A DNA stretch of 64,000 bases from Apteryx mantelli (lineage: Eukaryota; Chordata; Aves; Apterygiformes; Apterygidae). Numbering within the stretch: the stretch's first letter is position 1; each line of letters begins with the position of its first letter. The DNA lies in contig NC_089982.1 of NCBI RefSeq assembly GCF_036417845.1, forward strand, positions 61,889,684-61,953,683. Reading direction: 5' to 3'. Positions 25,300 through 40,164 of the stretch are shown one piece after another. The position numbers were made by a program, and so were the translations under genes. A model generated the notes under the pieces. It searched no databases, was not told the origin of the DNA, and worked only from the letters and a program-made list of their open reading frames with translations.

Positions 25300-27445
25300 G
25301 CCTGGCAGGCTCAAGGGACTAGTAATGGGTTATACAGTCTTTCATCTTGATGTGCTTTGATTCAAATCTAGGTCTGCAGTAACTGAAAATTTCTAACAGT
25401 GGTTGCTTAATAGTCTATCTGAAATGAGCTAGTGGTTTCCATTCATTTATACATCACTAAAATCATAAGCAACAAAAGCTAACTGGTCACTATCCAAAGA
25501 CATCCCCTAAAAAATGGGCAACAAAAGACCTTTGCTTCTTTTTCATAAACTGGAATCAGCTGTTCCAGATCAAGTTAAAGACATTGTGATGGAACAATGT
25601 GGAAAAAGCTGTATATTTTTGAGTCAGAATTCCCTCTAGATATGTGGTTTATGTAATTAGAATTAGATGTAATAGATGCATTTGAACACCCAGCAAAAGT
25701 CTTTACCTGAATGAGGAAAAGAAAGTCAAAAGGACAAAATACACAACAACCAACTTATATTTCCTATTAAAAATAGTCTATTTCCTCTATGACATATGAA
25801 GCTAGTGAGGTCTAAATTGCTGAGATTCATTCCAATCAAATGGAAATAGTAGCAATGATGTTAGAAGAACAACAAGGAGACACTGGATTTTATCAGCCCT
25901 TGAGAACCAGATCTACATTTTCAGCCTTCCACAGTTCAGTTAGTCTGTTCAACTCTCTAGGATAGAAATGCAGTAACTTTCATAAAAAGTGCCTCATTTC
26001 TACCTACAGGTTCCATCAAAAGTGAAAGTTACTATCTCTCATGTGAATGTTACAAACTACAAACCATGCTTCTGTGATCTTGTAATTAAGGTATGGTAAT
26101 ATTGCTTAGAATGGGCTATGTGAAGAGTCCATATGAAAATTTAAATAGAGCTGAACTTTACCACTCAAAAAGCAACTGCTCAGTTTCATGTCATGAATAA
26201 ATCATGCTATTTTCTTAGGAACTAAAATGCTGAAAAGGCAAGCTTTAACTGGAAAAGCTCACCTGCCATTGCTCAGGACATAGTTACTTATGGAAGTGCT
26301 TCTCATATATGCTGTCAAAGATCATTTATAGAGAAATGGTATCTCAGTCAGTTGCTCTCTGCAAAGAGATTCTACACTTCAGAATTTGCATCTTCCTAGC
26401 TTCCTGGTCTACCAAAAACTATATAGGATGGCCTTTGAAGCATGTCCAGAAAACACTTAAGGATATTTGGGAAGTGAGAAGATTAAGTAGGTGAGTATAC
26501 AGAGTTGTTACCATCTTTACTGGGGATTTCATTTAAGTGCTGTCATGCATGGAAATACTTAAGAAGGATAATGATTTAATGTATCAGCATAAAAATTGTA
26601 TGGATGTTTAACTGAAGAGATATGAAATCCAGTCCCTACTCATCTTGTGCATATTTAACTATCTAATTTTCAGAAAGCCTAACTACTGCACTGAAACATC
26701 ATCCTTTGTACTATAGTTTTACAAAATTTGCAGTTACACAACTCAAGAAGAAGTAACAAAATGGCATTTTTTTTTATTTATCCTCTTGTTATGTTTTGTG
26801 TTGCTGTCTGGTGTTCAACAAAGGTGGATGAGGCAGGACAAGGAATGATGTTTTGTATTCATTAACATTCACCACAGCTGTAGTATTTTAATTACCTGTT
26901 TACTATAGCCTTGAAAAATAAGTTTTAAATATTTTTACTTCTGTTGGTATAGTAAATCCATTATACTTCAGGATTGACCTAGATCCCGTTTCTTGTATAA
27001 CGAAATCATTTAGAATTCAAAGTGCCCTGTACAAATTTACTAAGACAACGGCAGATTTGCCAGCACTTCCTCATGACTTATGGGAAATTCAGCCTATTTA
27101 CTGCTTTTTCTGTTGCAAAGCTATAGGCTCAGTCAGAAAACAAAGTGTACTGTAGTTCTCAAAATACAGAAGTATTTTCTATTTTCTCTCATCTTTCTAA
27201 ATTATACAAACTCTGACTCCTCTACACTCTCCCATATTACAGTTCTAATGCAAATTTTTAAGCAGACTGCAGCCTAAAATATTTCACAGTTTCATATAAT
27301 TTAAACACAAAGTTTGTGTTACAAATGACAAGACAAGTGCTGCTTAATTCTTCAGTTTATATTGAAAAGATTGCTCAGAAATAATTGAGGGCTTCTTGTT
27401 CTGGACAATCTTTATTATTCTGAATAGTGTGGCAGATCTTGTCAG

Positions 27446-27460
27446 GCTCCCCCTGCTGGG
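27446..27460 (-). promoter_or_regulatory. CTCF-like site in KLHL5 intron 1
   Basis: The minus strand reads CCCAGCAGGGGGAGC, which fits the CTCF core at all but one position. Confidence 0.35.
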
Positions 27461-30400
27461 AGTCAACAGACTTTTGAGCAGATTTCAAATGATGAATTAT
27501 TTAGGACCTCTGCTTACTAGAACCACTCAGACTTCATCTTTGACGTCTCTTCTGCCAGTGGGTGTTCCCAGACCAAATACCCACACCAGTAGAAAATAAA
27601 AGTCTTTCCAATGCATGTACACTTTTCTGAGAAACATGCTAAAATAAGTAATTTGGAAGGTACTGTCTACCTCAATGAAAATGTGTCAGGTGGAACCCAG
27701 CATACACAGACATTAAGGTTTCTAAATTATTTTTCCATTTACTAAGGGAATAGGTACACTGATCTAAACTAGAACAAAGACACCTTATGCACATTTTCCC
27801 TGACATTTGCCAGTGTTGCAGCTGAATAACCATTTCCTATTTTATAATGAATCCCAACAACATTTTAAAGACACGTACACTGTCCCCTTTACGAACATAA
27901 GGTTCTTTAAGCTTATTGTGCAGATAGTTTTGAAAACTGTCTTTAACTGAATGCCTTTTTTATGGTGCACCTGACCATTCAAGTACATACCTTCTCTCAT
28001 ATGAATAGTCCCACAAAATAATAAATAAATTCCCACAGATACTTGGCTCTGGGGGACAGTTTGACAAATTCTGCCTTCTGAACAAAAGGAAAATATTTAA
28101 ATCCATACTGTATGTTAAATTTGCAGCAGTGCAGACAGTTAATGCCAAGAACAGGATATAATAGCTTTATACATTGCTCATTTCAAGATCTTCTGAACAG
28201 TTTATTAACACAGAGATATAAAAAATATTTTTTTCTCTACTAGTCAAGAATTTTACTACACTGGGGTTCTTATATATTACATATAGTCTGTTTATTCATA
28301 CAAGTGTAAAAGAAAGGTTGCAGTCCAGCATAACAGTTCAAATTTAGACAACGTTTTTACTCTTGTGATACTTCTATTGCATAAATTGAGGGTAGATACA
28401 TTTTAAATAAGCAAATATATTAAGTGCATTATTAGAAAACATGGAAAAATTATTCTTTAAATAAGCAGATCTAAAGTCTTTTATTCATTATGACTTAAAT
28501 TTTCAGTAGGAAATCATTAAATTTCCAAATATATCTATTGAAGATACAGAGGTATTTTTAAGATTTGAATCTCAACATCACCTTTCATGGTAACACTTTT
28601 TCCTGGCATTGCTATGTTTTGGCTTTAAAAAGCTATCACCATCCAACTTCAGGGCAATTCAAATATAATATTTTCAAAGTAATCATTCTGTCAAATGAAT
28701 TCAAAAATTATCCATTTTTAAATTTAAGATCTAGGGGCACAAAAGCTCAGCTAGTTCTTAGATGATATTAATGATCATTTTAAGTGCCAATTAAGAATGA
28801 AAACAGAATAATTAGATACAGTTCTTGTTTTGACTGGAAGGGAGTTGTTTCTCTTCTGAAAAAACACTTTTTCATTTAAATATAAAAAGATACATTTTAG
28901 ACATAAACAAACTCATTAAGATGTGATGAGGTAGTGTACTACTGCCAGGGTTTACATACCCTGGATACCTATTCTGGAACATAAGAAAGGTTAAAGGACT
29001 GCAAGGTTTTTGTTGACTGATCAAATGCATAGTTACACTATTAAAAGGTATGCAAATATTTTACACTTCTATAAAAAAGGGCATTTAACTTAAAAATATT
29101 AATTTGAAACATTAAAATAATTGTCCAAAGAAAACTGCTATAGACAAAACTCCAAATGTGCAATCCTCCTTGCATCTATGTTTATGATATCAGAAAAAAA
29201 ATTTTACCATATTTTTTTCTTCCCTATTCCTATGTTTCAGCCCAAGAATCATGGAGATAGCTTAAGACTTCAGAAAGATAGCTATGTTCATGCTCTGGGA
29301 TCCTATAAAACAGCAATCGCATCTTATGCAGAAGTGTTTTTGTTAAAACAACAAAAAACCCCACACTTCCGGTTCATGTTGGTGAAAAGTCCCTTGCAGC
29401 AACCACGGTATAGTTCATCCAAGACAAGAAGGGAAAAACAAGTACAGTTACTAACTATATGTATTTAAACTTGTTGTTCTGACTGGAGAAAAAAAAGCTG
29501 CTGTCGAATTAGGGGGACTGCATTGCAACTTTTTGCGACTTGGCGCTGCCCATTCCCCTTGGGGGGGTGTGAGCTTTATGTTGAGAAACACTGACTTCAG
29601 AGCACTCAGCTCAAAAGACATGCAGAGCAACAGCCTGGTTTGCTCTTATTTTATTCAGATAAGAAAAGAAAAGCTTTTATGGACAAAGAATTCCATATAC
29701 AGCAAAAGACTATACTGCCATTCCAGATTTTTTAGCTCAGGCATCACAGCAGCTCACACAGAGAATAGAAGTCGTGATCTAGGACATTTACATTTCTTTA
29801 ATGTTAAATCCACCCCAGTGATAACCAAACATTATCAAGAATTGCATCATCTACATGTAAAATTGTAAATCAGAGCCATTCCTGACTAAACAGTGCAGTA
29901 AGTCCCCTGAAACTGAATATTCACCTTCAAAAATCTTTGACTCTTGAGTCCATCAGATCAGCTGTGCTTTTCAGTTAAAATTCAGTTATAATATCAAATG
30001 GACAATCTTGTGACATGTCAATCAAAAAAAAAATCAAAAAATCATTTTTCTGTACCAAAAGGCTCTAATAGCCACACAAAGATTAAGGCAAGCAACTCAC
30101 ATGCCAGACACCTGCACTGACAATTCTAATGAAAAAAGGGTAAAATGTATCAATCTAGAGACAGTTGCAGTCCAGCACAAATCATCTCCTCTAAAAATTT
30201 CCCTGCTAGGGAAGGATGATAACCAAAACACTGTTCTGCGGTAATTTAAAGAGGTCCTACCAAAAGTAAGCCATTATTTAGAACTAGTTTAGGATGGTAT
30301 TGCCTAATCAAGCAACAAAAGGTCATATACCACACCTTAAAGGACTGTGGCAACTTCAAACAAAATAACATGGGGATAGTTTCCTATTACCAATATAATA

Positions 30401-31741
30401 AAAACACGGCCTAAGTCAGCTTGTGCAATGAATATTCCAATTTGCAGGTAAACTGAAAAAGATATTTTGACATTTTTCCAAGACAGCAGCAGCTTTATTT
30501 CACCATGATATCTTCAGTTTTCCTCAAAAAGCCATAGAAGAATAGATGAAAAATAACTCAATATTACCATCATTGTCAATAACAGAATCAATGCTTGTTT
30601 GGTAACATCACCTACAGGTTAACTCACAGTTCTGCATTAGGTATCTCATGGAGAATTACAGATTATGATACATTAAAAGAACAGTGAAGAAGTAAATTTG
30701 CAAGTGGTTAGGTAATACAGGATAGCTTTCCATGCTTGAATACGCAAACTTCCAAGAGAACTACATAGAGGTTTGTGGGCAAAAAGTTTAAACTAAATTT
30801 AAATGTCAAGCTGTGCAAAGCAACAGCTACTGAAGCAAACTATTTCAACACATAGGTGTTCTAAATCAACGATTTAACACCAAAAGACACATCAAGAGAC
30901 TCATTATACATCTCTCAATAAGGACCTCTGCTTAAATAGCACCTTCAGTTCACAAAAAGAAACACACACACATAATAAGACTTTAGGCTGCCCAAGGGAT
31001 GATAAATGATATATAATAAAATATGACATACTCATATAAAAGAAATGGTGTGATCTCATCTGGAATTCTTTGCGTACTATTGATCACTGTAGCTTAAGAA
31101 CAGTATTTAAAAATAGAGGGCTTAGAGGAAGGCAACATGAATGATCAAAGTTTAAAACAAAGAATCATCACACTTTAAGACAGAATGTTTATGAGAATCA
31201 TTACTATCTCTCATTGATATGAATAGAGCTATTATTTAGTCTTAAGAATTAGTCTTATAACTACATAAGATATGCAATTATGACATTTTAGGAACCCTAC
31301 TGGGCACTAAGTCACACATATCAAGCAAAAACTCACAGATAAATCCTTGCAATTAAAAAATTTTTTAAAAAAATCAATTTTACTGCTATATTAAAACATG
31401 TAATCTTCAAAAACCAATTAATCTGCACATTTCTACTTCACAAAAGTTGAACTACATTTAAAAAATGGGATCAATCTCTCATATGAAAAAAGCTTCTTAA
31501 TTTCATCATTTTCTAATTCTACTAATTCTCTTAAGCACTCTGAATTCACTTTTCCAGTGTAGCTAGAGGCAGATGGAGACCAATGAAGTGCTGACTGATC
31601 CATTTGTAGGGTAGCAAAAGGAAAATCAAGCATCTAATTAACCCTCATCTCCTTATCCCATGGACCTCAAACTATTCCCCTTAGGTCCCTTCCCCACACT
31701 GACTTTTCTGGGATAGCTGCCATGCCAAGGAAAGACTCCTC

Positions 31742-31758
31742 TTTTTTTTTTTTTTTTT
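31742..31758. repeat. Poly-T, 17 bp
   Basis: Uninterrupted T run in KLHL5 intron 1. A similar run lies at 35316-35332 and another at 42162-42177. Confidence 0.95.
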
Positions 31759-34700
31759 AAATAAGAACCTGCACTTATGTATTATGAATGCAACATACCC
31801 TATCAACCATAATACATGAAAAGAGAAGTAATGAATGCCTTACTTTTTAAAGAAATACTTTAAAACTGTTTTGTTAGAACATTACCAAAAGGATACTGTA
31901 CAACACACATTCTTCCCCCTCCAGGACAGTATGAGATTTTCTATGCCAACTCTAAATATGTATGATTTATTTTAATTTAAAAGTATGTGCAAAATAGCAG
32001 TTCTCCAGTTAAGCTTCAGTCAATGACTATTGCTCTTTACACAATTTATTGAACACAGATGAAGAAACGACCATGCAAGAAATGCCACAAGTTATCTCAA
32101 TTCCTTTCAAAATAAATGTTTTACAAAAAAGATATATTTATAATCTAAGATTTTTTTTATTTTTAATAAGAGCATTTAAGTGTGCAGTAATTCCAGTTAA
32201 GGACTAGTATGATGAATCAACACCAATCTCTACCAAAAAATCTTTTGTTGTAATTAGACATACTAGTAGTTGACAGGTGTGTGTTACTAGGAAGTATTAG
32301 TATGGAGACTGCAAAACCTTACCCTTTAATGTTATTTTTCCATAAAAAATGACATTTACCACAGTAACTTTCAAATTTAAAGTTAAGCACTGAAATGAGA
32401 AATCAGTACCAGATAGCAGTATTCATAATCAAATAGTCCCAGAGATGTTTAAACTGGATCATACATGTATGTTTATAAGTACACAGTAACAAAATGCTTC
32501 ATAATACTTACTTTAATTACAAGCATAATATCTTGACAACAGGCTTTTCATGTTACAATAAGCTTCATGAAGTCGTAAAAGCAACATGATTAAATTAGAG
32601 ATGTTAATTAAAGGTTTCCATTGATTTTACCCAGGATTTGGCTCAAGGAAACATTGCTTTGGAAAAAAAACATACAGAGCAAATCACAGTACCATTATCC
32701 TCTTCTCTCTAAAACAGAACTGGTTCTCTGCTTTGAGTCAATGCTGCTTAAAATAGTATGCATCTGAGGCACATAAGGCAAAATATCCTGTATTTGGATT
32801 CTATTAAATCTCAAATTAAGTCATGTATCAAGTCACCATGTATTCCTAAACATAATCAATGATCCTTCATAGAATCACATGAAGATATATTTGAAGAGCA
32901 GCAATGGCACTTAACTTTCATGCCAATAATTCCTTACTCTGATTTGAAAACCCCCTCCTTTTTTATTAAATGACTAGAAAGCAAATCCTATACTATAAAT
33001 AAATATTATAAGTGAAGAGAAATAATTATAATCAGAGCAATGCTCATTAAACATACTTTTATTTGACTCAATGTCAGTAAATAAACTGAACCGTGAGTTG
33101 CAGAACTAATGAAGACTGATTTCTTAGATTCTCCATTCTGTCTTGGCAGTTTCACACTAAAACAATCTCCCATTCCCCACCTTCATTTATTCTACAAGCT
33201 ACTCTAACACTCCAGTTCTCCTGCATGCCTCATCTCACATTTCTCCTTATGCACTATCCGCATGTACAAGCCTCACTGCTAAGTGCCAGACAGGCAGGAC
33301 AAGCAAATCCTGTGGCCTATTCAGACTCAGAAGCAGAGAGGCTGACCAGTTCAGACATCAAGTAGCGTAAGTAACCAAATACTTATTTGGCTTTTCTATC
33401 TAACCATATATTTTCAAACTTAAACATATTAACAGCTCCATTTTGTCAGTTTGTTTGAAATTGGCTAGTGGACACAGAAGTTATTAAGGAGGGACTGATA
33501 ATGCAAAGGACATAAATCTATCTCCTTATCTTTTGCTTTTGGGTATGCACAACAGCTTTAGCTTGAGTGGCTATATATTACCGAAGCCAGGACTCAGAAA
33601 CAAAGTGGAACAGTAATCAAATCATCAGAGTATCTGACTGACACAGTCTTCAAACACAGTTATGACCTCGTATCTTTCCACAACTGTATACAACTGGAAT
33701 GACCTTGAGAAAGAAGGCAGCAATCTCGACCACCTATTAAAATTTTACATCATTCAAGCACTTGCCGAGTTAAAAATTCGGGTATCTTAAGAAGCATATT
33801 GACCCATCATCTCTGCTACCTCATTCCTGTTTTTACCAAATTCCTAAAGCATTTTCTATTCTCCACTGGGAGTGAGAGCTGGACAATGGCAATATATATA
33901 TGAACTGCCAGAGGGAACATGGGACACAGATCTGAACTATAAGAGTACAACAATTGTTGCATTCCTAGAGGAATGAGGTCCACTACCACTACCAAGGTAG
34001 CACGCTCAAAAAAGAGAAAACCCTTGAAGCCACCTGGCTAAGCTATCAGAAGGAAAAGGCATAATTAAGAAAAGGCTTTTATTATTTGCTTACCAAATGT
34101 TTTTTCTCCATCTACCGAGCCTAAGTCTTAAGGGAAAAGCAAAACTAAGATACTGTAACTACTGAATTTGGCTCTATAAGTTTGCAATCATTTCCATTTA
34201 TCCTCCCCATTAGCCCAAGTTTATAAAAATGCTTTATCTGGCTTTCAGTATTTATAAAAACTATTCTCATATCCATTCATCTTGTAAATTCTCTAAAAAT
34301 AATCTTTGAACTTTTACTGAAATTATCACTTAATCTAAGTATGATTATTCTTTGGTCAAAAAGCCAGTTCAATTCTTATGCAAAAGAACAACTGAAATTT
34401 ATATTTGTTAATGAAAAAAATCTATCAAGAAATGAGGGCACGTACAAAATAGTGAAGTTCTGTTACTTATCACTTGATCTTCCCACATTTTCTTAAGCTC
34501 ATGGATTAGTTTTAGTTAACTACTTTTATTTGCTTAGAGAATATTTCCAAGCTTAAAATGCTAGATTCTTGGTGAAAAGCTTGCCAAGCCTCATCAAGTT
34601 ATGATAACATGATTAAATGCTCTACTTTTTTAATGCTTTAATTATAATTTGAATGCACAAGCTTGTGATTACATGCAGAAAGGGACACCATATTTTTGGA

Positions 34701-36517
34701 TGTAAATGTAAAGGAGCAAGATTTAAACTTTTACTTCATCTCTGGCAATCACCAAGTGCTTATTTAAGTAAATATTCAAAAGCAGCTGCTTTTAGCACAT
34801 TATTTAGAATATATTTTAAAATATCTACCAGACAAACGCATATTAGAATACATTTTACTTATACTGGATATAATGAATAATCAATGTAGAATGTTTTATT
34901 TATCTGAAGTGGCAACTGTTAGGCTAATAGCTTATTTTTTCAAAAGATGACATAAAATGTCAACTCTGATAACAAAAAATTGCTTGCAAAAAACCCAGTT
35001 ACCAAAACCACTGACAAAAAAACCCCTATCTTCCTGTGACCTTCTTCCATTTCTTCTCCTCACCGCATACACACTACATGTAAATGTAGCCCTAATTGGG
35101 TAACTCAGTCATATTACTATCTGCATTCTTTACAGCTCAGGTTAGCAAACCTCTCTGGACTTGATTCTTGTCCCATACATTATGAATAAGTACCATATTA
35201 CCTAGTCAGGTACTGCAAATATTTCAACTGTTCTAGGGGTATACTTTAGTTTCATTTTGACAGGTCCGGTTGGCTTTGAAATAGAGGGTGCAATAAGTAT
35301 AGGAATGGTGCACACTTTTTTTTTTTTTTTTTAAATAATGAATGATACTCTTTCCACCAAAATAAACTCGAATTTTTACTGGACAGGTTATGTTATCTTC
35401 ATCATCTTGCCTGCATAGCACATATCAGAACATTAGCAGTATTTTCTCTTACCACTTCACATCATAGTGGGGGAGGGAGGGAAGGAGTAGAGAGGAGACC
35501 AAAGACCCATCAGAAAAAAATGTCAGAATTTAAAAAATAATCTCAGAGAGGCTTGAGGTAATGTAGTTCTCTCCTTATTTCTATTTTGAATAGAGCTATG
35601 ATTACATGATAACCTAGCATACTTTCAAAAAAATTTTTTTGAGAGCAGGATGGTAAAAAGAGTAAAGAAAGTTTTGAATGTGGGTTTTCTTTCTCTGTTT
35701 CTCTCCTTCATTGCTCTTTCCTTTTTATGAATAATGTATACATAAAATGGATTCAAGAGTGACAGAAAAAGAACGGAAGTTTTTAAAAAGCAAAACAGCT
35801 TATAGTACAACAGGCTGCAAGCAAATCTTCCTGTTCAAAGCCAGTAATCAAAAAGATGTGTTAATAGTTCCTGCAACTGAGAATGTGGCTGCAGATAAGT
35901 AACACTGAGCATTAAAGTGTTACAAAACCGTAAGCAGATTATAGTACAACACCCTTCATTTATTCTGAAAATTGTATGAAACATGTGGAAGGAAGAATAG
36001 GAAACACATTTTGTTCCATCTAAATCCAGCTTTTAAAATACATTGCCTTTGAAAAATTAATTCATTTTTGTGAAACGCTGGCCATTAGGAGACCAGAACC
36101 ATGATCATTTCTTTCATCACTCTTTGCTTTGTGATTATAGTGTTCTGGATGGGATGCCTGATAACCAGCCCCCTTTAGCCCCCAAATCTCACTTCTGATT
36201 AGAATTTGCACCTTTAAGAAGAGAGACTAATATCTGAGGTACTAATCTGAGAGTATCTGAGGTATCCAAGAGTAATATCTGTTTTCTCTGAAATGCTGTA
36301 TTAATAGTAATTAAGCACTGCAAACTTTTGAAAAGCTAAACACAAAACAAGCAAAAAAAAAGTTCAACTTTGCAATTTTAAATTTTCAGATGAATGAAAT
36401 GTCTCATTCTTAAACCCCTTCTGCTCTATCTGCATCCTACTAGTTTCCTTGAAGTTACCACTTTTCAATTTAATGTTGTCCTTTCCAATGGTACTGGTGT
36501 AATTGGCCTTGCCAATG

Positions 36518-36610
36518 TGAGAATGGCTGCATCAAGGGAGACCAAAAGTCCATCTAGCTGAACAAGAAGTATTCAGCTCTCAGTATTCAGAGATATTTAA
36601 GGAAAGATTA
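36518..36610. mobile_element. Possible old CR1/SINE-type fragment
   Basis: GAGAATGGCTGCATCAAGGG, then GAGACCAAAAGTCCATCTAG. This resembles the reptile/avian repeat text 'gaatggccatactgggtcagaccaaaggtccatctag'. Only one arm is readable. Confidence 0.35.
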
Positions 36611-37318
36611 TCAGAAATGGGATTGAAAACATGAAGTTGTACACAGAACTCTGTTAGTTATTTAGGCTTTCATTATTTTTAGACAAAAGCACATCTCCTT
36701 CCCCCTCCCCCCAATAAAGGGCAGTAAAACTGTAGCCATGAGAAACACCTTACATTTTCCAGATATTTTAAAGAGGCTCAAAGGCTGTAATTATGCAAAA
36801 CACTTACACAAGATGTGGCATTTTAGAACTGCAACACATGTTATTTCTTATAGTTAAAAAGGTAATTATTTCCTAAGCAGAGCACTTAGAACATAGCTAA
36901 GACATCCAGAACAACTGATACACACTTTCAAGCAGGAAAAAAAACCCCAACCACCGAACACACAATATAAGACCATAGGAGTTTTCACAGAATAAAAGTA
37001 GAATGCTTATTTCAGTGGCAATTTTTTAAGTGGAAAGCACTGCAAATTTCAAGCAAGTTAGTAAAAAAATTCACATTTTCAGTAAAAATAAACAAAAAGT
37101 ATATTGACTACTTTGACAGGAGTATCAGCCAAGGCAGTGGGACAAGTCTATCCAGGCATATTTTATATGGGAAGAGGGAACCAAAACTCTATCTTGAGTT
37201 TCACTGTTTACAAAAAAGATCTCGTGCAAATTTATAAAGAGTTTTCCATGAATTCTGAAAATCTGATGGATATTCTTCAAAAAGTCCATGTTACTGATCA
37301 GAAATTCTTCTATAATGT

Positions 37319-37350
37319 AAATCCTGATGTCATGGCAGACATCAGGATTT
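37319..37350. repeat. Perfect 13-bp inverted repeat, 6-nt loop
   Basis: AAATCCTGATGTC, loop ATGGCA, then GACATCAGGATTT. The stem has no mismatch. Confidence 0.95.
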
Positions 37351-40145
37351 CAGCATCAGTAGTACTTATGGTTGCTTGGAGGGGTAATTAATTGCCAAAA
37401 CATCCCTCTTAAGAGACAGAATTGAACTCAATTCCTCTCTCAACTTTACAGAAATTTGTCTTCTGGAAAAATGCCACTATAGTTCATAAGGTACAGGCCA
37501 AGTCTAAAAATTCTGACACCCTGGAGGATGTTTGCTATTTTGGTAAGTGAAGCTACTGTATTTTGGACAGCTGGCTGCAAGATACTGAAAACAAAGTTTC
37601 TCTGTTCTGTTCTCATAATCATTTCTGGGAACCTTAAAAGTTTCAGTCATTTTTAAAGCTCTGAAAGATTTCGAAGTCGTCTATAGTGGAAGATGCCAAC
37701 AATGAAATAGATTCACCTGGGGAAAATGAAAGAGAGAGAACCAGGAAAATAAGAAAAAACACAGAATGGAGGTCAGTCCTCTTCGATTTTTGTCTGCTAT
37801 TTGTTCCAATGACATTACTCCTCTAAAGTGGATCACTGACAAGTCAGGAGCTCTAGTGAGCCTTAATCCCAGATTAATCCCCAGGAATGTTTAAGAAGTG
37901 GGTGCCAAGATAATCAGTAACGCCAAGGTATATGCCCAGAAATTAAATAAAACCTACCAATTTCCAGAAAATAGGGCAGCCAAGAAGGAGTGGTTTCCCC
38001 AATTGCTTGATGTGACACATATGCTTTATAATGTGTTTTATAATATATCTTTTCTGATGCTGGGTTAACAGGTTGTCCTGGAAAGGCTTCTAAACAGACA
38101 TGGGAGAGGATAAATAAAAAAGACAGTAATATTATTGTAGTCAGAGCTGAATCTTCAGGCATTTTAAAGAAGACAGGCTGATGTGTGTTTGAGACAGTTT
38201 CACTCTCGTGTTCTTTACAACCCTATGCTTTTAATTTACCAGACCTGAATAAAGTCAGAGGAAGACACCAAGCCACAAGCAGATACCTCCTAACCTCTGT
38301 CTGTGCATTAAATTTGCAGCAACAGGTACCAAAAGCATGATTCAGCTTTGCAATACCAAGAGTTTTGATACTGATGACAGCAACACAGAGCGAGAAATAG
38401 GTTCTTGTTTGGCCATATGAGCCTGCACTGAAGGAAAAAACACAGCAGACCGATATAACACTGAATACTCTCCTGCTGTTGGTATTGATGATTGCCATAG
38501 CTAGTACCAGTGGTTTGACTGCCGCTTATATGCCAATGTCCATACCACTTTGGCAATCACAAGCTTGGAACAAGGTTCTTAAATGCCTTATGAGCATTTT
38601 CTTTGGGATCTGGAGAAACAGGAGTGCAAAAGTGCTATTTTAATATATGTTTCAAAGTACAATAGACTTTAAGAATGAATTTCATTTAGCTGATATACTT
38701 ACTATTTACCCTATACTAACTAAAACCATGTTAGCTGTTTTCGGTGCACCAACAGGCTAGAAGTGAACATTTGAAATAGAAAATGATAATTAATCTATAC
38801 ATAAGAAAATATTATTCTAGCATAAGAATGCTGAAATTTCCCCAGCTGTTTATCAAGGAGCAATACAAAGAAATGAGTGAATGTCTGGGCTGCTCATCAC
38901 ATTCTTGGGAAGGGACAGAGGATGGCAATGGACTCAAACTGAAAACTTCCCAGACTCATGATGTCCTCACTCACAAGTGTGATGGCCATATGTAGACATA
39001 CCCAAGGCAAAACAAGACCTTGTAATAACTATACCCATAACTTTCAAGCATGTTTTCACCACCTTAATGAAAATTTTGTCTTGAGAGTTGCATGGACTTC
39101 TAGGCTAGAACTGTTCCAGCAGAGAGGCACGAATGACTTTGCATTTGATGCTCAGCAATCACTCTAGGCTAAAGGTATTGGAAACAGACTTCCTGTTATT
39201 CCAGCATATGGAACTGCAACAAGACTTCCTGCTGCTGGAAGGCTAGGTAGTCAAAGATTACAGTTCCCCAAACTACAATATGCTGTGACAAAGGTTTATC
39301 AAGAATCAGATAGACAGAAAACTACACAGCAGAACAAATCAAAGCATCTACTGTTAAAGATGTTCATGTATATGGTAAATTCCCAGTAATGTGAAAGATG
39401 ATAAAACAGACAATGAGAAGGACAGTCTCTCTTCTATACCAGTATCCAACATGTATGAATTCCAGACAATAGATGGATACACTGTTATTCCCCAAATGCT
39501 TCTTTATCTACATTCCCAAAGTGGAAATATCTCACAGTGAAGACAGCAAGTTTTTCATTTTAGTACAATCTAGTACCACTAAATTAACTGGCTCACCTTT
39601 CTCACCCACATCACTATTTTTGCAGCAGTATTTTACTTTGCAGACACTTCAGATAAAGCTAGATTCTTGCATGAATTCATGTCTTCAACATTCTTTTATC
39701 CCTTTGCTTTGTAAAGATGTCACAGCTATTCCTTTTGAAAATGATTTCAGCTTAGAAGAGTCTTACTACTTTCTGGTTAAAAAAAGAAAGAAAGCTAAAG
39801 CCTGTCAGTATTATTGGAGTAATGAGATTTGATTGAGCAGTTGGTGGGCTTTTATTGTAAGCATTTCTGTAAGGCAACATTTTCTCTTAAAGATTCAGTG
39901 TGAATATTTCCTGTTTCTCCTATGCTGACTAAAAGATTCTAAGTTAGAGGTGTCTCACGTTTTGAAAAAAAGATTAAAATCAAACTTTAGAGCAATACAG
40001 ACAATCTCCTATAAAGCACGTTTTGATAAAGAGCAGAAGTGGGGAAATTACACAAAACTGCTCTAAACACTGGGATCTGACCACAAAAGCAAATTAATTC
40101 CTGCTTGTGTACACTCATCAGAAAGAAGTCCTCACAAGATGTATA

Positions 40146-40164
40146 ACACACACACACACACACA
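40146..40164. repeat. (CA)n microsatellite
   Basis: About nine CA units followed by an A run. Confidence 0.95.

Noticed and set aside
29121..29868. Two plus-strand ORFs of 115 and 111 residues
   Set aside because: No recognisable protein, no splice context, and different frames; treated as chance.
37914..38556. Minus-strand ORFs as a possible endogenous retrovirus envelope relic
   Set aside because: Hydrophobic starts prompted the idea, but no paired long terminal repeats, primer-binding site or recognisable gag/pol frames are visible nearby.
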